Position numbers and translations under genes: made by a program. A DNA stretch of 64,000 nucleotides, taken from Ignavibacteria bacterium (lineage in GTDB: Bacteria; Bacteroidota; Ignavibacteria; OLB7). Below are positions 48,398-58,013 of the stretch, one piece after another. The stretch lies in contig JACKAE010000001.1 of the NCBI GenBank assembly GCA_020635205.1, forward strand, positions 310,001 to 374,000, written 5' to 3'. A model generated the notes under the pieces. The model did no database searches and was not told where the DNA came from. It saw nothing but the letters and a program-made list of their open reading frames with translations. Positions within the stretch are counted from its first letter, which is position 1, and each line of letters begins with the position of its first letter.

Positions 48398-50695
48398 CTA
48401 CCACTCCGCACTCACCCCAATCGAGGGTAATATCCCAATTGGATCGCTCACCTCTCCCACTCTCGTTCGACTGTTCCAACGTGGTGGTGTTGGGCTTTTA
48501 GAGTTGTAGATATTCTGGATGTCGATATACGTAATCAGGTTCCACCCACTGAATGGCCAGCGTTTGTCTACACGCAAATCAAGTTGGTGGGTGGGGTCAA
48601 GGCGAAGTGTGTTGTATTGATCTACCACTTGATAGCCGAATGTCGGATCACCTGTTGAATCAACCGGTGTGTATGGTCGTCCAGTAGCAAATCGGAATTT
48701 CGTTCCCAACTCCCACGTATCGGAAATTTTCCAGCCGCCACTGACGTTGAAGATTACCCGCTGATCGAAGTTGCTCGGACGCTCCACACCATCAATTGCA
48801 GTGAAGGTTCCCTTGTTAATTGAGAGAGAGGCAATGCCATACCACGGAGACTCGGATAGCTTCTTCTGTGCGAAGAACTCGACACCATAGGCCTCCCCTG
48901 TACCAGCACTTGCAAGAGGCTCTAAACCAAATGAGGCGAACCCTTCATCTGCCCCGCCAAACCCTGCTCCTGTGTTTGCCAACACCAAGTAAGGACGTGT
49001 AGTGCTGGCAGGATAGTCGTTGTAAATCTTTCGATATGCCTCGACACTGACTTTGAAATCATCGGAGAGAAGCTGCTCAAGTCCGAGCACGGCAACGTCG
49101 GTTTTAATGCTTTTCAACTTCCGGTTCTCCTCGTTTGCAGCCAGCCAGATATACGAAGGTGATTGGAAGTATCGTCCAGCACTCAGGCTAAGCCTCAACC
49201 GGTCGGTAAAAGGATAACTCAACGACGATCGATAGGATGGATAGAGTTCTTCCTCAATTCCGCTGAACCAGTCGAGACGCCCACCGAGCGTCACGAGAAG
49301 TTTTTCGAAGAGAGGAGAGGAAAGTTGAGCGTAGAAAGCTCCCTTGTAAAAGCGCTCGTCCAGATTCACCTCGAGCTTTGGCTCCACCTGCTGCAATAGC
49401 AAATCGGTTGTAAAGCCAACGGTCTTTACGTTCCCTCCGAACGACAGATCACTCCCCTTGATGAGCTGCCCAAGTTGCAGCAGGGCATCTATCCGAAGGT
49501 TGAATTCATCTTCGGTGGAATTATTCTCGAAGATCGGGTTGAGCAACGTATCAGCTTGGTTGAACTCGTAGGCAATCAGGGTTCTCCCAAGGGTTGTGTT
49601 GACGTAGCCATTCGAGAAGAGATGTTTCCACGTCAATCCTGCAATCAACTGATTCTGCGTGTTGTCCAGAATGCGTGAGTTGTCGAAGGCATCATCTTCG
49701 TCGTCGTTGAAGAATTTTACTTGATCGATTGCAGCGATTACAAGACCTGAAAGGCGATCGTTCTGCCCAAGTTTGTAGTCGAACTTTCCGAAGAAGTCCC
49801 AGTATTCTGGCACAAATGAAAACCCAGCAGCCCGGAAGATCAAGTCGAGGTAGCTGCGACGTACTGAGAAAAGGTAGGAGCCATTTTCAGTGACTGGACC
49901 TTCAAGGTTTAGGCCAAATTGCGAGGCGCTGATTGTTGCCTTCCCTCCAGTCTGGTCAGTTCGCCCATCACGCAAATCAATGGTTAGCACACTTGAGATT
50001 TTGTCCCCATACTTCGCACCAAATCCCCCGGTTGAGAATGTAGTCTCCCGAACAAAGTCGAGATTGACAAACGAGAGTGGCCCTCCCCCTGCCCCCTGCG
50101 TCCCAAAGTGGTTGATGTTAGGAGATTCAACTCCGTCAATCAAGTAAAGGTTTTCTGAAGGTGCTCCCCCTCGTACTAACAGGTCATTTCTACCGTTCGA
50201 GACTTGTGCCACACCGGGTAGAGTGCTGATTGCCCGTACAACATCTTCAAAGCCTCCCGGCAGTCGGCGGATCTCTTCGTTCTGCAACGTCTGAGTGCTG
50301 GTAGGGGTTGCGCGGTTGCGCGAAAAGTAGTCGGGGCGGATAGTAACCCCTTCAGTTTCTACAGCCGCCTCGTTTAGTTCTACACGAACTGACTGAGGCC
50401 GGGCAGTGGTTACGACAATATCGGTCAGGATTAATGGCTCAAATCCAACGGAACTGACTTCAATCCTGTAGGTTCCAATGGGAAGCCCCTCAATTCGAAA
50501 AGCTCCGTCGCTGTTGGTTGCCGCACCTCGACTTGTGCCGAGGACACGAACGGTGGCTCCCGGAATCGGCGACTGAGTTATCTGGTCAACAACAACACCT
50601 GAAATTATTCCATCACCAGCTTCACCTGGTTCCTGAGCAATCATCACACTAACGCTGGAAAGAAGAGAGAGAAGAAGGGAAAGGCAAAACCGCAT
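48398..50695 (-). CDS. TonB-dependent receptor with carboxypeptidase-like N-domain (2)
   Basis: This 765-residue outer-membrane receptor has signal peptide MRFCLSLLLSLLSSVSVMIAQ, a carboxypeptidase-regulatory domain (ISGVVVDQITQSPIPGATVRVLG, about 30-110), and a plug (about 125-230) with LPGVAQVSNGRNDLLVRGGAPSENLYLIDGVESPNINHFG. The barrel follows, with FRFATGRPYTPVDSTGDPTFGYQVVDQYNTLRLDPTHQLDLRVDKRW near the end. The C-terminus IGVSAEW ends in Trp, as is common for barrels. It is shorter than the receptor at 32-35 kb and of a different subfamily. The ligand is unknown. It lies downstream of the glycosyltransferase/deacetylase pair but is separated from it by a terminator. Confidence 0.92.
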   Translation of the reverse strand: MRFCLSLLLSLLSSVSVMIAQEPGEAGDGIISGVVVDQITQSPIPGATVRVLGTSRGAATNSDGAFRIEGLPIGTYRIEVSSVGFEPLILTDIVVTTARPQSVRVELNEAAVETEGVTIRPDYFSRNRATPTSTQTLQNEEIRRLPGGFEDVVRAISTLPGVAQVSNGRNDLLVRGGAPSENLYLIDGVESPNINHFGTQGAGGGPLSFVNLDFVRETTFSTGGFGAKYGDKISSVLTIDLRDGRTDQTGGKATISASQFGLNLEGPVTENGSYLFSVRRSYLDLIFRAAGFSFVPEYWDFFGKFDYKLGQNDRLSGLVIAAIDQVKFFNDDEDDAFDNSRILDNTQNQLIAGLTWKHLFSNGYVNTTLGRTLIAYEFNQADTLLNPIFENNSTEDEFNLRIDALLQLGQLIKGSDLSFGGNVKTVGFTTDLLLQQVEPKLEVNLDERFYKGAFYAQLSSPLFEKLLVTLGGRLDWFSGIEEELYPSYRSSLSYPFTDRLRLSLSAGRYFQSPSYIWLAANEENRKLKSIKTDVAVLGLEQLLSDDFKVSVEAYRKIYNDYPASTTRPYLVLANTGAGFGGADEGFASFGLEPLASAGTGEAYGVEFFAQKKLSESPWYGIASLSINKGTFTAIDGVERPSNFDQRVIFNVSGGWKISDTWELGTKFRFATGRPYTPVDSTGDPTFGYQVVDQYNTLRLDPTHQLDLRVDKRWPFSGWNLITYIDIQNIYNSKSPTPPRWNSRTRVGEVSDPIGILPSIGVSAEW

Positions 50696-50744
50696 AGTCG
50701 AACCTATAGTTAGTGGAACAAGCTTTCGTAATGAACAACTGAAG

Positions 50745-50784
50745 AGAAAAAATCGTCTGCAAAAATTGAATACTGTAGACGATT
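50745..50784 (-). terminator. Terminator of the glycosyltransferase operon
   Basis: Inverted arms AATCGTCTGCA (50751-50761) and TGTAGACGATT (50774-50784) have one mismatch; on the minus strand they are followed by a run of T (50745-50750). It lies 34 bases after the glycosyltransferase stop. Confidence 0.85.
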
Positions 50785-50817
50785 AAACAGACCTGATTTG
50801 ACCCGAGCAACATCAAT

Positions 50818-51849
50818 TTACTTTAGCGCATCCCGATAAGCAGCAGCCGTCTTCTCAGCCACTTGTCGCCAGGTAAACTCTTGCAAAATGTGCTGCCGCA
50901 GTTCTGGAGATTTTGGTTGGGAAAGAGTGTGGCTGATGCCAGAGACAATAGCCGAAACCGATTTCGGCTCAACATACGTTGCCATCTCTCCAAAATAATC
51001 GTGAGTTCCTCCGTGCGGGGTAATCACAATTTTTGCACCGGCCAAAGCAGCCTCCAGAGCAGCAATACCGGGAGTTTCAAAGAGAGATGGAAGGGCGAAG
51101 GTATCGCAGGCTGCATAGGCAGATGCTAACATCGGAGCGTCGTTTGGCAACCCTTCTATGATTGTTACGCAAGGGTTTGCTCCGGCTTCTCTAAGGCAAG
51201 CCTCAGCATACGATCCTGCCTGCACTTTACCAACAACGACAAGAGGGCGATCTATCTCCTTCATCGCACGAATCAGGTTGAGCACGTTCTTTCTTCCAGA
51301 GCCGATATGCCCGACGTTGAGCACAAAGTCTTTTAGTCCATACTCACTTTCGAAGAGATAAGGGTCGGCATCTGCAAAGCGGGGGTCAACTCCGTTCGGA
51401 ACAACTCGGATTTTCTCGGGTGGAATCTCAAGCCCCCTTTCAATGATCGCAGCTTCATCAGTCGTGTTCGGTAGAACCATGCGACTCATCTGGCAAATGT
51501 CGGCAATAAACGCATAATCTGCACGGAGTCCGGGAAAGTATCGTGAAGCAATGTGAGCCAATTTTCGCGTGGTTCGGATGAACCGGTGGGAACGCATGGT
51601 AAAGAAGATTGAGGAGACCACGAAAGGAATTCCAAACTGGTAAAGTCGTAGAGCAACGTCGTGGTTCAGATAGGTTCCATTAAAGATATGAACCAGATCG
51701 AACTCGCTCCGGGGAAAGTCACGCCACTGATCGAAGTATTCAACTTCCACGCCGAACTCGGGAAGATAGCGGACGGTTTCCCGGAGCTGAACCAGAGGCC
51801 CCCCCCGCACCATCGAAACACTTTGTTGTGCGAGCAGACAGACTTTCAT
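50818..51849 (-). CDS. Glycosyltransferase, GT4/GT1 family
   Basis: This 343-residue GT-B enzyme has an N-terminal acceptor domain (MKVCLLAQQSVSMVRGGPLVQLRETVRYL) and a C-terminal donor domain with VVPNGVDPRF, FVLNVGHIGSGRKNVLNLIRAM, and the family Glu region FALPSLFETPGIAALEAALAGAKIVITPHGGTHDYF (the ExxxxxxxE-like element). It should transfer a nucleotide-sugar to a lipid or glycan acceptor at the inner membrane. Its start overlaps the end of the deacetylase gene by four bases, so the two are translationally coupled. A terminator follows. Confidence 0.9.
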   Translation of the reverse strand: MKVCLLAQQSVSMVRGGPLVQLRETVRYLPEFGVEVEYFDQWRDFPRSEFDLVHIFNGTYLNHDVALRLYQFGIPFVVSSIFFTMRSHRFIRTTRKLAHIASRYFPGLRADYAFIADICQMSRMVLPNTTDEAAIIERGLEIPPEKIRVVPNGVDPRFADADPYLFESEYGLKDFVLNVGHIGSGRKNVLNLIRAMKEIDRPLVVVGKVQAGSYAEACLREAGANPCVTIIEGLPNDAPMLASAYAACDTFALPSLFETPGIAALEAALAGAKIVITPHGGTHDYFGEMATYVEPKSVSAIVSGISHTLSQPKSPELRQHILQEFTWRQVAEKTAAAYRDALK

Positions 51850-53411
51850 CGGCGCATCCTCGTGAGATAGTCGCGGAGTGCACGGCGAGCGACAGTAAAC
51901 GAAATGTTGCGCAAGTGGTTCACCTTCTCGACTCTTAAAGGAGTTTCAGGAAGAGTTTCTCGGGGAAGACTCTCCAGATTATACTCTCCATCTTCTTCGA
52001 TCTGGGTGATTGTTCCATCAGGAAAAAGGATGTCGAGCCAAACCGACCGATCACGCCCACGGGAATGGATGAGGAGTCGATCCTCCACGACCTTCGCACT
52101 CACGCTCCCCTCTTCCCGCTTCTTCCACCACTCAGCATACGCTCCGAATGTCATCGAGCGGACTCCTACCTTCTTCGTTCTGTTGATAATTCCTTCCACA
52201 ACGTTCCACCGTTCGTGCGTGGGGTGGTGGTAGAAAATCAACGATTCTTGACTCTGTTGTTTGCAATCAATCACGTTACGATAATAGTCAATCATTCTCT
52301 CGTCCGAAATGCCAACCCGAGCAAGATTCCCAACAGAAACTGGGTGGATCGGGATCTGTAGTGCCCGATAAAAGTGCCGGTTCACCCGACGACTGATTGG
52401 AAGAACCGGACGAAACGGGAAGGCATCGTATGCGAGCGTAAACTCCGACGAGTAAGCAAACCCTTCTTCGTCGATCACCTCGGCTAAGTTATGATTCCAG
52501 AGACCGTTCGGTGCGGCATATCCAACAGCACTAAGTCCGGCAACTTTCATTGCTGTTCTGGCATCTTCGATGTTCATTCGATTCCTCTCACCATCGGAAA
52601 ACGTTCTGTGTCTGGCACAGTGGAGGGCAATCTCCTGTCCATCAAACTCAGCAAAGCGCTGGAGCCAGCCGCTGTGCCCCTCTGTATGGAGGAACCACGT
52701 CATGGGTGTAGAAGTCGATCGAGCAAGATCGTAGAGCGACTCAATCTGTTGGCGTGTTCCAAAGTCGCTGTCGATTCTGAAACAGAAAACATTCTCAGCC
52801 CCCTCGGGGAAACGGCGTCTACTTACTAAAGGGAGTTCGCGTTCGGCAAAGAGGCGGGCAAAGATTCTCCGCAGAAGCAGTCCAATCTCTCCCTTGCCTA
52901 ACCGAGCCACTCGCTCGGCAGGATGGCGACCATCAATACCGGGAAAACGTTTGGCTCGGAAGCTACGATCCTCGAGGATATGGTCGGGATCAACTCCGAG
53001 AAGCCCAACAACTCCCCTCCCCATCGGGAGGAAGCCGAGAAGTCCTCTCAACTCCCCACCCTGTCGCAACGAAACACCTGTTCCGTAAAGGTCGAGAATT
53101 GGGATGTGGGAGAAAAGTTGGTGAGCCTGATCTGGAAAGAGAGAGGTAACCCACCCTCGGCGAATCTTCTCAGGATAGATACAGTGGAGAAAGCGGCCAA
53201 CGTCCAAGGCACTCCCTCCTTCACGCACAAACCCTTCCACGGCATCCCGCTCTTCTCTCCACAAAGGTTTGTTCACAACAACAACGGCAAATCGCTCAGG
53301 TGTTAGTTCACTTGTGTTGTGAACCACACGCCACGGAACACCTGTCCACTCCAGCAGGATTTCCCAGCCTGGTGTCCACTTGAGTATTGCAATAGTGAGA
53401 GAACGGCTCAT
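51846..53411 (-). CDS. Polysaccharide deacetylase-like (NodB-type) protein
   Basis: This 521-residue protein has no signal peptide. The N-terminal 190 residues are an alpha/beta domain with a glutamine-amidotransferase-like or unknown fold (AVVVNKPLWREERDAVEGFVREGGSALDVG). The centre (about 205-400) is NodB-like: ENVFCFRIDSDFGTR supplies the catalytic/metal Asp, IALHCARH the metal histidines, YAAPNGLWN the catalytic-loop region and SLIFYHHPTHERW the late His. A beta-rich tail of about 100 residues (LLIHSRGRDRSVWLDILFPDGTI) follows. The likely role is de-N- or de-O-acetylation of a glycan made by the coupled glycosyltransferase. The N-terminal domain is unassigned and worth a structure search. 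Confidence 0.78.
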   Translation of the reverse strand: MSRSLTIAILKWTPGWEILLEWTGVPWRVVHNTSELTPERFAVVVVNKPLWREERDAVEGFVREGGSALDVGRFLHCIYPEKIRRGWVTSLFPDQAHQLFSHIPILDLYGTGVSLRQGGELRGLLGFLPMGRGVVGLLGVDPDHILEDRSFRAKRFPGIDGRHPAERVARLGKGEIGLLLRRIFARLFAERELPLVSRRRFPEGAENVFCFRIDSDFGTRQQIESLYDLARSTSTPMTWFLHTEGHSGWLQRFAEFDGQEIALHCARHRTFSDGERNRMNIEDARTAMKVAGLSAVGYAAPNGLWNHNLAEVIDEEGFAYSSEFTLAYDAFPFRPVLPISRRVNRHFYRALQIPIHPVSVGNLARVGISDERMIDYYRNVIDCKQQSQESLIFYHHPTHERWNVVEGIINRTKKVGVRSMTFGAYAEWWKKREEGSVSAKVVEDRLLIHSRGRDRSVWLDILFPDGTITQIEEDGEYNLESLPRETLPETPLRVEKVNHLRNISFTVARRALRDYLTRMRR

Positions 53412-53540
53412 GAGGCGGGAAGATACTTCGAGCAGGGAAACAGAGAAAGGGGAATGATTGATTGAGTTGTGAGTTAAGAGTGCATAGAGAGAAGAGTTTG
53501 TGGTATCTCTCCACTTTGTACTATACGTTAGACTCTACAA

Positions 53541-53588
53541 AAAACCTCTCCCCTCTTCCGCCAGTGGCAAAAGAAGGGAGAGGTTTAT
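53541..53588 (-). terminator. Terminator of the long T9SS protein gene
   Basis: Stem AAACCTCTCCC (53543-53553) with GGGAGAGGTTT (53577-53587) and inner CTTC/GAAG pairs. On the minus strand it is followed by a T run (53541-53546) about 28 bases after the stop. Confidence 0.85.
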
Positions 53589-53614
53589 CGTTTTACACCA
53601 AACGCAAACGCTCG

Positions 53615-56600
53615 TTAGTTCGAGACAACAATCGGCGACACATACTCCACATGCCCCGACACCATCCGGCAGTAGTAGACACCGGCTGGAAGGAGAGTGG
53701 CATCGAAGTCAACGCGATAGACGCCCGGCTGCTGATACTGGTTCACCAGTGTCGCCACCTGATTTCCTGTCGCGTCGAAGAGCGTAATGATAGTCTCTCC
53801 ATCGAGACCAAGTCCATACTCAATCTGAGCCATTCCGCCAGCAATTGGATTCGGCAGCGCCGCTGGTGGTACATACTTACCTGAGGTCAGCTCGATCAAT
53901 CGCAGGTTCAGACCACAAAGTGGGTTCACGTCGATTGCTGCACTGGCTACATCGGTAATCTGCGCACACTCTGCACCGTCGGTAAACTCTATGTCCAGAT
54001 TGATAGAGCGCGTAAGGTTCGTGTTGAAGACGACGCCGAACGGAGCCTCGAATAGAAGACCACTTCCAGTGAGTGGCGAAGGAGCCTTCACGTTAAATAT
54101 CAGCTTGCCCCGCGTCGACGCACCGTCGAACGTAATCGTTGTGCCGGGTGGATGGACGAGAGGATTCAACGTAATCTGAGAGATATTCGTTGGCTCGAAC
54201 AGATCATTCGGATCGTACGTAAGGGTTACTTGATACCCCGTTGCGTTCACACCGTCGAGTAGGTCATCTATCATAACCTTTGCAGTCACATCTTCACCGA
54301 GAACAGCAAGTTTATCTTCCCCCTCTGGGAACGTACCAGAGAGAAGAAGTCTTCCAGCAATGTTAAACTCTCGCCCTGAACCAGTCAGTTGAAGAGTGAC
54401 AACTGGATTAGCTGGGTCATCACTCGTAATATCGAGCGTTGCCGTTCGCGGTCCATTTGTTCCAACCGGCGTGAAGATAATCTCAATCGTCTGAATCTCA
54501 CCCGGAAGCAAGGTCAAAGGTGTTCCCGGAGGATTCAGCATCACAAACTCCCCACTCGGGTCGTTTAGAACGAGACTGCTGATTGTGAGTGGAACAGGAC
54601 CAGCACTTTCGATTGTTGCCGTCAACGTATCACTCAGGCCAAGGCAGAGATCATCCCCAGCAGTAACCGCCGCAACAACCGCTGCATCTTGCGATGTACC
54701 TCGACCAACCCAACGAGAGACTGTGTCGACACCATCCCGAGTCCGGGCTAATAACGACCCACTTCGGCTTCCGGGGAGTGTTGCAGCAAAGAAGCCTGTA
54801 ATAGTAATCGACTCTGTTTCGTTCGGAATCAAGATGATCGGGAAGGTTGTTCCCGCCGGAAGTTGATAGCGGAAGTCATCTGTTCCAGCACCATTGTTAT
54901 CGCTAACGAAGTCGAAGCCATCAATCCAAACAGTATCGCGCCAGTTACCATCTGGCCAGAAACCATCAAGCTCAAAGTCAACGGTCTGCATCGTCTCCGG
55001 GTCACCGAGAGTCATTGAACCGAAGTCGAGATCGGTTGTGCGAAGACCGGGGACGATACCAATACCGGTAAGTATCGAATAGACATTGGTATCCTTCGTT
55101 TCGTCCTGCTCGGCTGTATTGAAGACGGCTTTTAGCTGTCGATTCCCAATTGCCTGTGGTGAGAATGAGACAGCAATCGGGATTGAATCATTTGCTGGCA
55201 CATTAATGTTAAGAATGTTCAACTCATCATCGATTCCAAAATCTCCAACGTCTCCGATTTTATCCTTGACTCCAAAAATCCGAGCATCCGCCTCACCAAT
55301 GTTTTTAATGTACACTATACCTTGATATCTGCCTGTTCCAACGCGCTTACGAGGCCAATTGTAGGGTGTAGCAAAGAGGGTGGCATCGATTCCTCTTCCG
55401 GTTAAAAGACCAACTGGATCATTCTCTATGTTATCTGGAGCATTATGCTCAAACACAACTTGATCTTGATAGGGCTGTTCCGCAGTAGGTCTGAAATAGA
55501 CAAGCAAATTGCGGATTTGGCCAGCTTTTAACTCGAGAGGAAATGCAGGCAGACCATTCGGGAGCGTAAAGACCGGATCACTCGGTCCAGTTCCATTGGT
55601 AATTGTGAGCGTACCGGTTCCGGCATTCCGAATCTCTAAACTGTGAGACTCAGGAACTGGAAGATTAATCACCACAGTCCCAAAAGGCCAATCGCTAACC
55701 TTAATAATCGGCTGCACAACTTCGGCACGCGCCAAAACGAGCCAACGTATATCACAATCATCTTCTATTCCAATCGAATCAAAAAACACTCCCGTTGTTG
55801 TGGCGGTAAACTGAACGGTTGCATCTACTTGTTGGCTTGGGGCAAGCGTTAACCCATCCGATGGTGGGATAAGAGTAAAGTTTTGATCTCCCTTCTGCAG
55901 AAGTACCTGTTTGAGAGTAACAGTACGATTGCCACTGTTCTTGATAGTTACCGGTAGATTCTGTGTCGTCCCTATCATCACCTCTCCAAAATCTACAGGG
56001 TTCGGAGTCAGAGTAACATTACGTGCGAAATAGCGCACGGTATCGAAGGAGACATTTCCAGCCATATCACTCACAACAAGAACCGCAACAGCATCAAGCT
56101 TTGGATCCCTAACTTTCAGGGTAAAGTTGGTTGCTCGATTGATGCCAGCATCGAACTTGTCAACGAGGATAGTGTAGTTCTTACTCCCTTGAGTACTTAA
56201 TCGGACTGAAGAGAGGTTAGAGCGTATGGTTACATCATCTGGCAGATCGTTTACTCTTCCTGAAACTGTACCATCACAATCCTGAGTCCACTCAATATCT
56301 GGTGCAACCACATCAGGAATAACAAGGTTTGCCGTGGCAACTGATAGAGGATAGCCGTAGGAATCGAAGTTACTACCAGCATAGATGTAGGCAGCCAGCG
56401 GGCCAGTGCTTCGCATTCGCCAAGCACCGTTGGTAATCGCGATGTTTAACCCTGTATATTTCTTCCCTTGAATAGCAGTTGGGAATTTATAAGGGATGCT
56501 GGTAAAGGCTGAGGCAGCACTTCGCCAGTTTTCTGTCCCAGCTTCCGCAATTTCAGCAGTAGCAACTGCTGCAGAGTCTCCGATAATGTTCACGAAGTTT

Positions 56601-57772
56601 TGGGGGAATTCATCTGCTGGTGGTGTCGCAAAAATAAATTGATCTTGGTACTGCTCAACTGGAGTGAGGATAATATAGAATGGATCGCTCCCTCCAGCAT
56701 TATCGTATAGCTGGCCATTATTATACTGAGCAACAAAAATTCTTTTGTTTGATGTAAATTCCATCGGACCCCGAGCATCTTCACGATACTCAACCCAGCC
56801 AATGCCTCTTGGCCCCCCAACGGCAGAAAGAGTGGCTATTTTGGTTCCGTTAATTATCACATCTGCTCCTGGCTCACCAGCAAATATCCTGTATGTATCT
56901 CCTTTCGTTCTGTTTTGAAATGGAAGAGCATGATAGAATGTCCCCCAAGATTCTAAAGGTGTCATCATCTCCACTAAGTGATCACAAGCAGGATATTGAA
57001 AGTCGGGAAGATAGGTACAGTTCTGCCCAGCAATTACTGCTATAGGCTTGTTAGAACTAATGTATGAGCCTGAGAGATCCCCACTATTTCCCACCGACAT
57101 TGCCGAAAAAACATCCCCTTTCTTCATGCTAATAGAAAAGCGCTGCCCTTCTTGATGGTTGGGTGTGTCGGTTGAGTTGACAATAGTGACAGAAGTTCCA
57201 TCGTACGGGGCAACAATCATGTATTGTGAGGGAAGACTCTGTGTTGCCCCCTCAACCGAGGCAGCACTCGCTACAACATACTCTCTCCCTAAGGCATTAA
57301 CCGGAAGTGCCAAGAACCCATCACTTGTAAACGTAGTTCGATTCATCGCATATACAATAATCGGATCATCAGCAACCAAACGGACTGCTTGTCCTGGGTA
57401 AATTTGATCGTTAGGCTCCGGCGATTGGTCATCTCGCACAAATATCTGCCCTTCAATGTTAGACAGCTCTACTGTTACAATCTCGTTGGCAACAGTTGGA
57501 ACACTCTTCTTGAACTGTCCCAATACATAAATATCTACCTTCGTTGCCACACCTGAACTGATATAGAGTTGAACGTACTTCTTCCCTGCCGCAAATTCCC
57601 AGTTTGCAGGAAAAGCAAAGTAGAACTCCGTTCCCACATTATCCGGGCCAAACGGCACGGGAAAGTTCTTTGACTTGAATGTTTCGCCGGACCCTTGTGC
57701 AATAAGTGAGGAAGCACCAAAGAGAATGAGGAGGAGAACCGTCGAAATGCGAGCGTGTAATGAGTAGAGCAT
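53615..57772 (-). CDS. IgGFc-binding-like, choice-of-anchor and cohesin-like T9SS protein
   Basis: This 1385-residue secreted protein begins with signal peptide ARISTVLLLILFGASSLIAQ. An N-terminal domain of about 480 residues of the IgGFc-binding type follows (FYFAFPANWEFAAGKKYVQLYIS, TAPYDGT-like strands, AVIAGQNCTYLPDFQYPACDHLVEMM). Then come several Ig-like choice-of-anchor (ASH-like) domains with the NPVDFGEVMIGTTQNLPVTIKNSG pattern, a cohesin-like domain near residues 1160-1290 (VTAKVMIDDLLDGVNATGYQVTLTYDP), and a T9SS type A sorting domain (LPNPIAGGMAQIEYGL...LLPAGVYYCRMVSG). It is a close paralogue of 58893-61196 over the first 480 residues. ATG 57772 starts the signal peptide. It is probably a surface adhesin or scaffold; human-IgG binding should not be inferred from the domain name. 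Confidence 0.86.
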   Translation of the reverse strand: MLYSLHARISTVLLLILFGASSLIAQGSGETFKSKNFPVPFGPDNVGTEFYFAFPANWEFAAGKKYVQLYISSGVATKVDIYVLGQFKKSVPTVANEIVTVELSNIEGQIFVRDDQSPEPNDQIYPGQAVRLVADDPIIVYAMNRTTFTSDGFLALPVNALGREYVVASAASVEGATQSLPSQYMIVAPYDGTSVTIVNSTDTPNHQEGQRFSISMKKGDVFSAMSVGNSGDLSGSYISSNKPIAVIAGQNCTYLPDFQYPACDHLVEMMTPLESWGTFYHALPFQNRTKGDTYRIFAGEPGADVIINGTKIATLSAVGGPRGIGWVEYREDARGPMEFTSNKRIFVAQYNNGQLYDNAGGSDPFYIILTPVEQYQDQFIFATPPADEFPQNFVNIIGDSAAVATAEIAEAGTENWRSAASAFTSIPYKFPTAIQGKKYTGLNIAITNGAWRMRSTGPLAAYIYAGSNFDSYGYPLSVATANLVIPDVVAPDIEWTQDCDGTVSGRVNDLPDDVTIRSNLSSVRLSTQGSKNYTILVDKFDAGINRATNFTLKVRDPKLDAVAVLVVSDMAGNVSFDTVRYFARNVTLTPNPVDFGEVMIGTTQNLPVTIKNSGNRTVTLKQVLLQKGDQNFTLIPPSDGLTLAPSQQVDATVQFTATTTGVFFDSIGIEDDCDIRWLVLARAEVVQPIIKVSDWPFGTVVINLPVPESHSLEIRNAGTGTLTITNGTGPSDPVFTLPNGLPAFPLELKAGQIRNLLVYFRPTAEQPYQDQVVFEHNAPDNIENDPVGLLTGRGIDATLFATPYNWPRKRVGTGRYQGIVYIKNIGEADARIFGVKDKIGDVGDFGIDDELNILNINVPANDSIPIAVSFSPQAIGNRQLKAVFNTAEQDETKDTNVYSILTGIGIVPGLRTTDLDFGSMTLGDPETMQTVDFELDGFWPDGNWRDTVWIDGFDFVSDNNGAGTDDFRYQLPAGTTFPIILIPNETESITITGFFAATLPGSRSGSLLARTRDGVDTVSRWVGRGTSQDAAVVAAVTAGDDLCLGLSDTLTATIESAGPVPLTISSLVLNDPSGEFVMLNPPGTPLTLLPGEIQTIEIIFTPVGTNGPRTATLDITSDDPANPVVTLQLTGSGREFNIAGRLLLSGTFPEGEDKLAVLGEDVTAKVMIDDLLDGVNATGYQVTLTYDPNDLFEPTNISQITLNPLVHPPGTTITFDGASTRGKLIFNVKAPSPLTGSGLLFEAPFGVVFNTNLTRSINLDIEFTDGAECAQITDVASAAIDVNPLCGLNLRLIELTSGKYVPPAALPNPIAGGMAQIEYGLGLDGETIITLFDATGNQVATLVNQYQQPGVYRVDFDATLLPAGVYYCRMVSGHVEYVSPIVVSN

Positions 57773-58013
57773 AAGCGTGCTGTATGATGTTGCAATCGTT
57801 GTTCTGCTTCGTGTCAAAATATCAAAAACCGAGGGGATTGCACGACGAATAATTTTGGGGAAGCGTGCATTATTTGTATTAGGGGAACTGTGGAGATATG
57901 ACTCCAAATTAGGGGGAAGCGTTACACATCCGTTCTCAGCCGAGAACTCAGATTGCGTTCTGATTGGGCATGAAGAGCCTCCGGACGATAGACGACGGCT
58001 ACGATCTTCTGGA
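57773..58013. other. Spacer between the long T9SS gene and lolD
   Basis: About 240 bases that should hold the promoter of the long gene. A weak TATTTTGA-like -7 element is visible on the minus strand near 57811-57818, but with no matching -33. Confidence 0.4.

Noticed and set aside
53615..57772. Literal reading of the IgGFc-binding domain as host antibody binding
   Set aside because: The domain name comes from a mammalian mucin-like protein. Related domains are common in free-living FCB bacteria, and there is no host evidence in the window.
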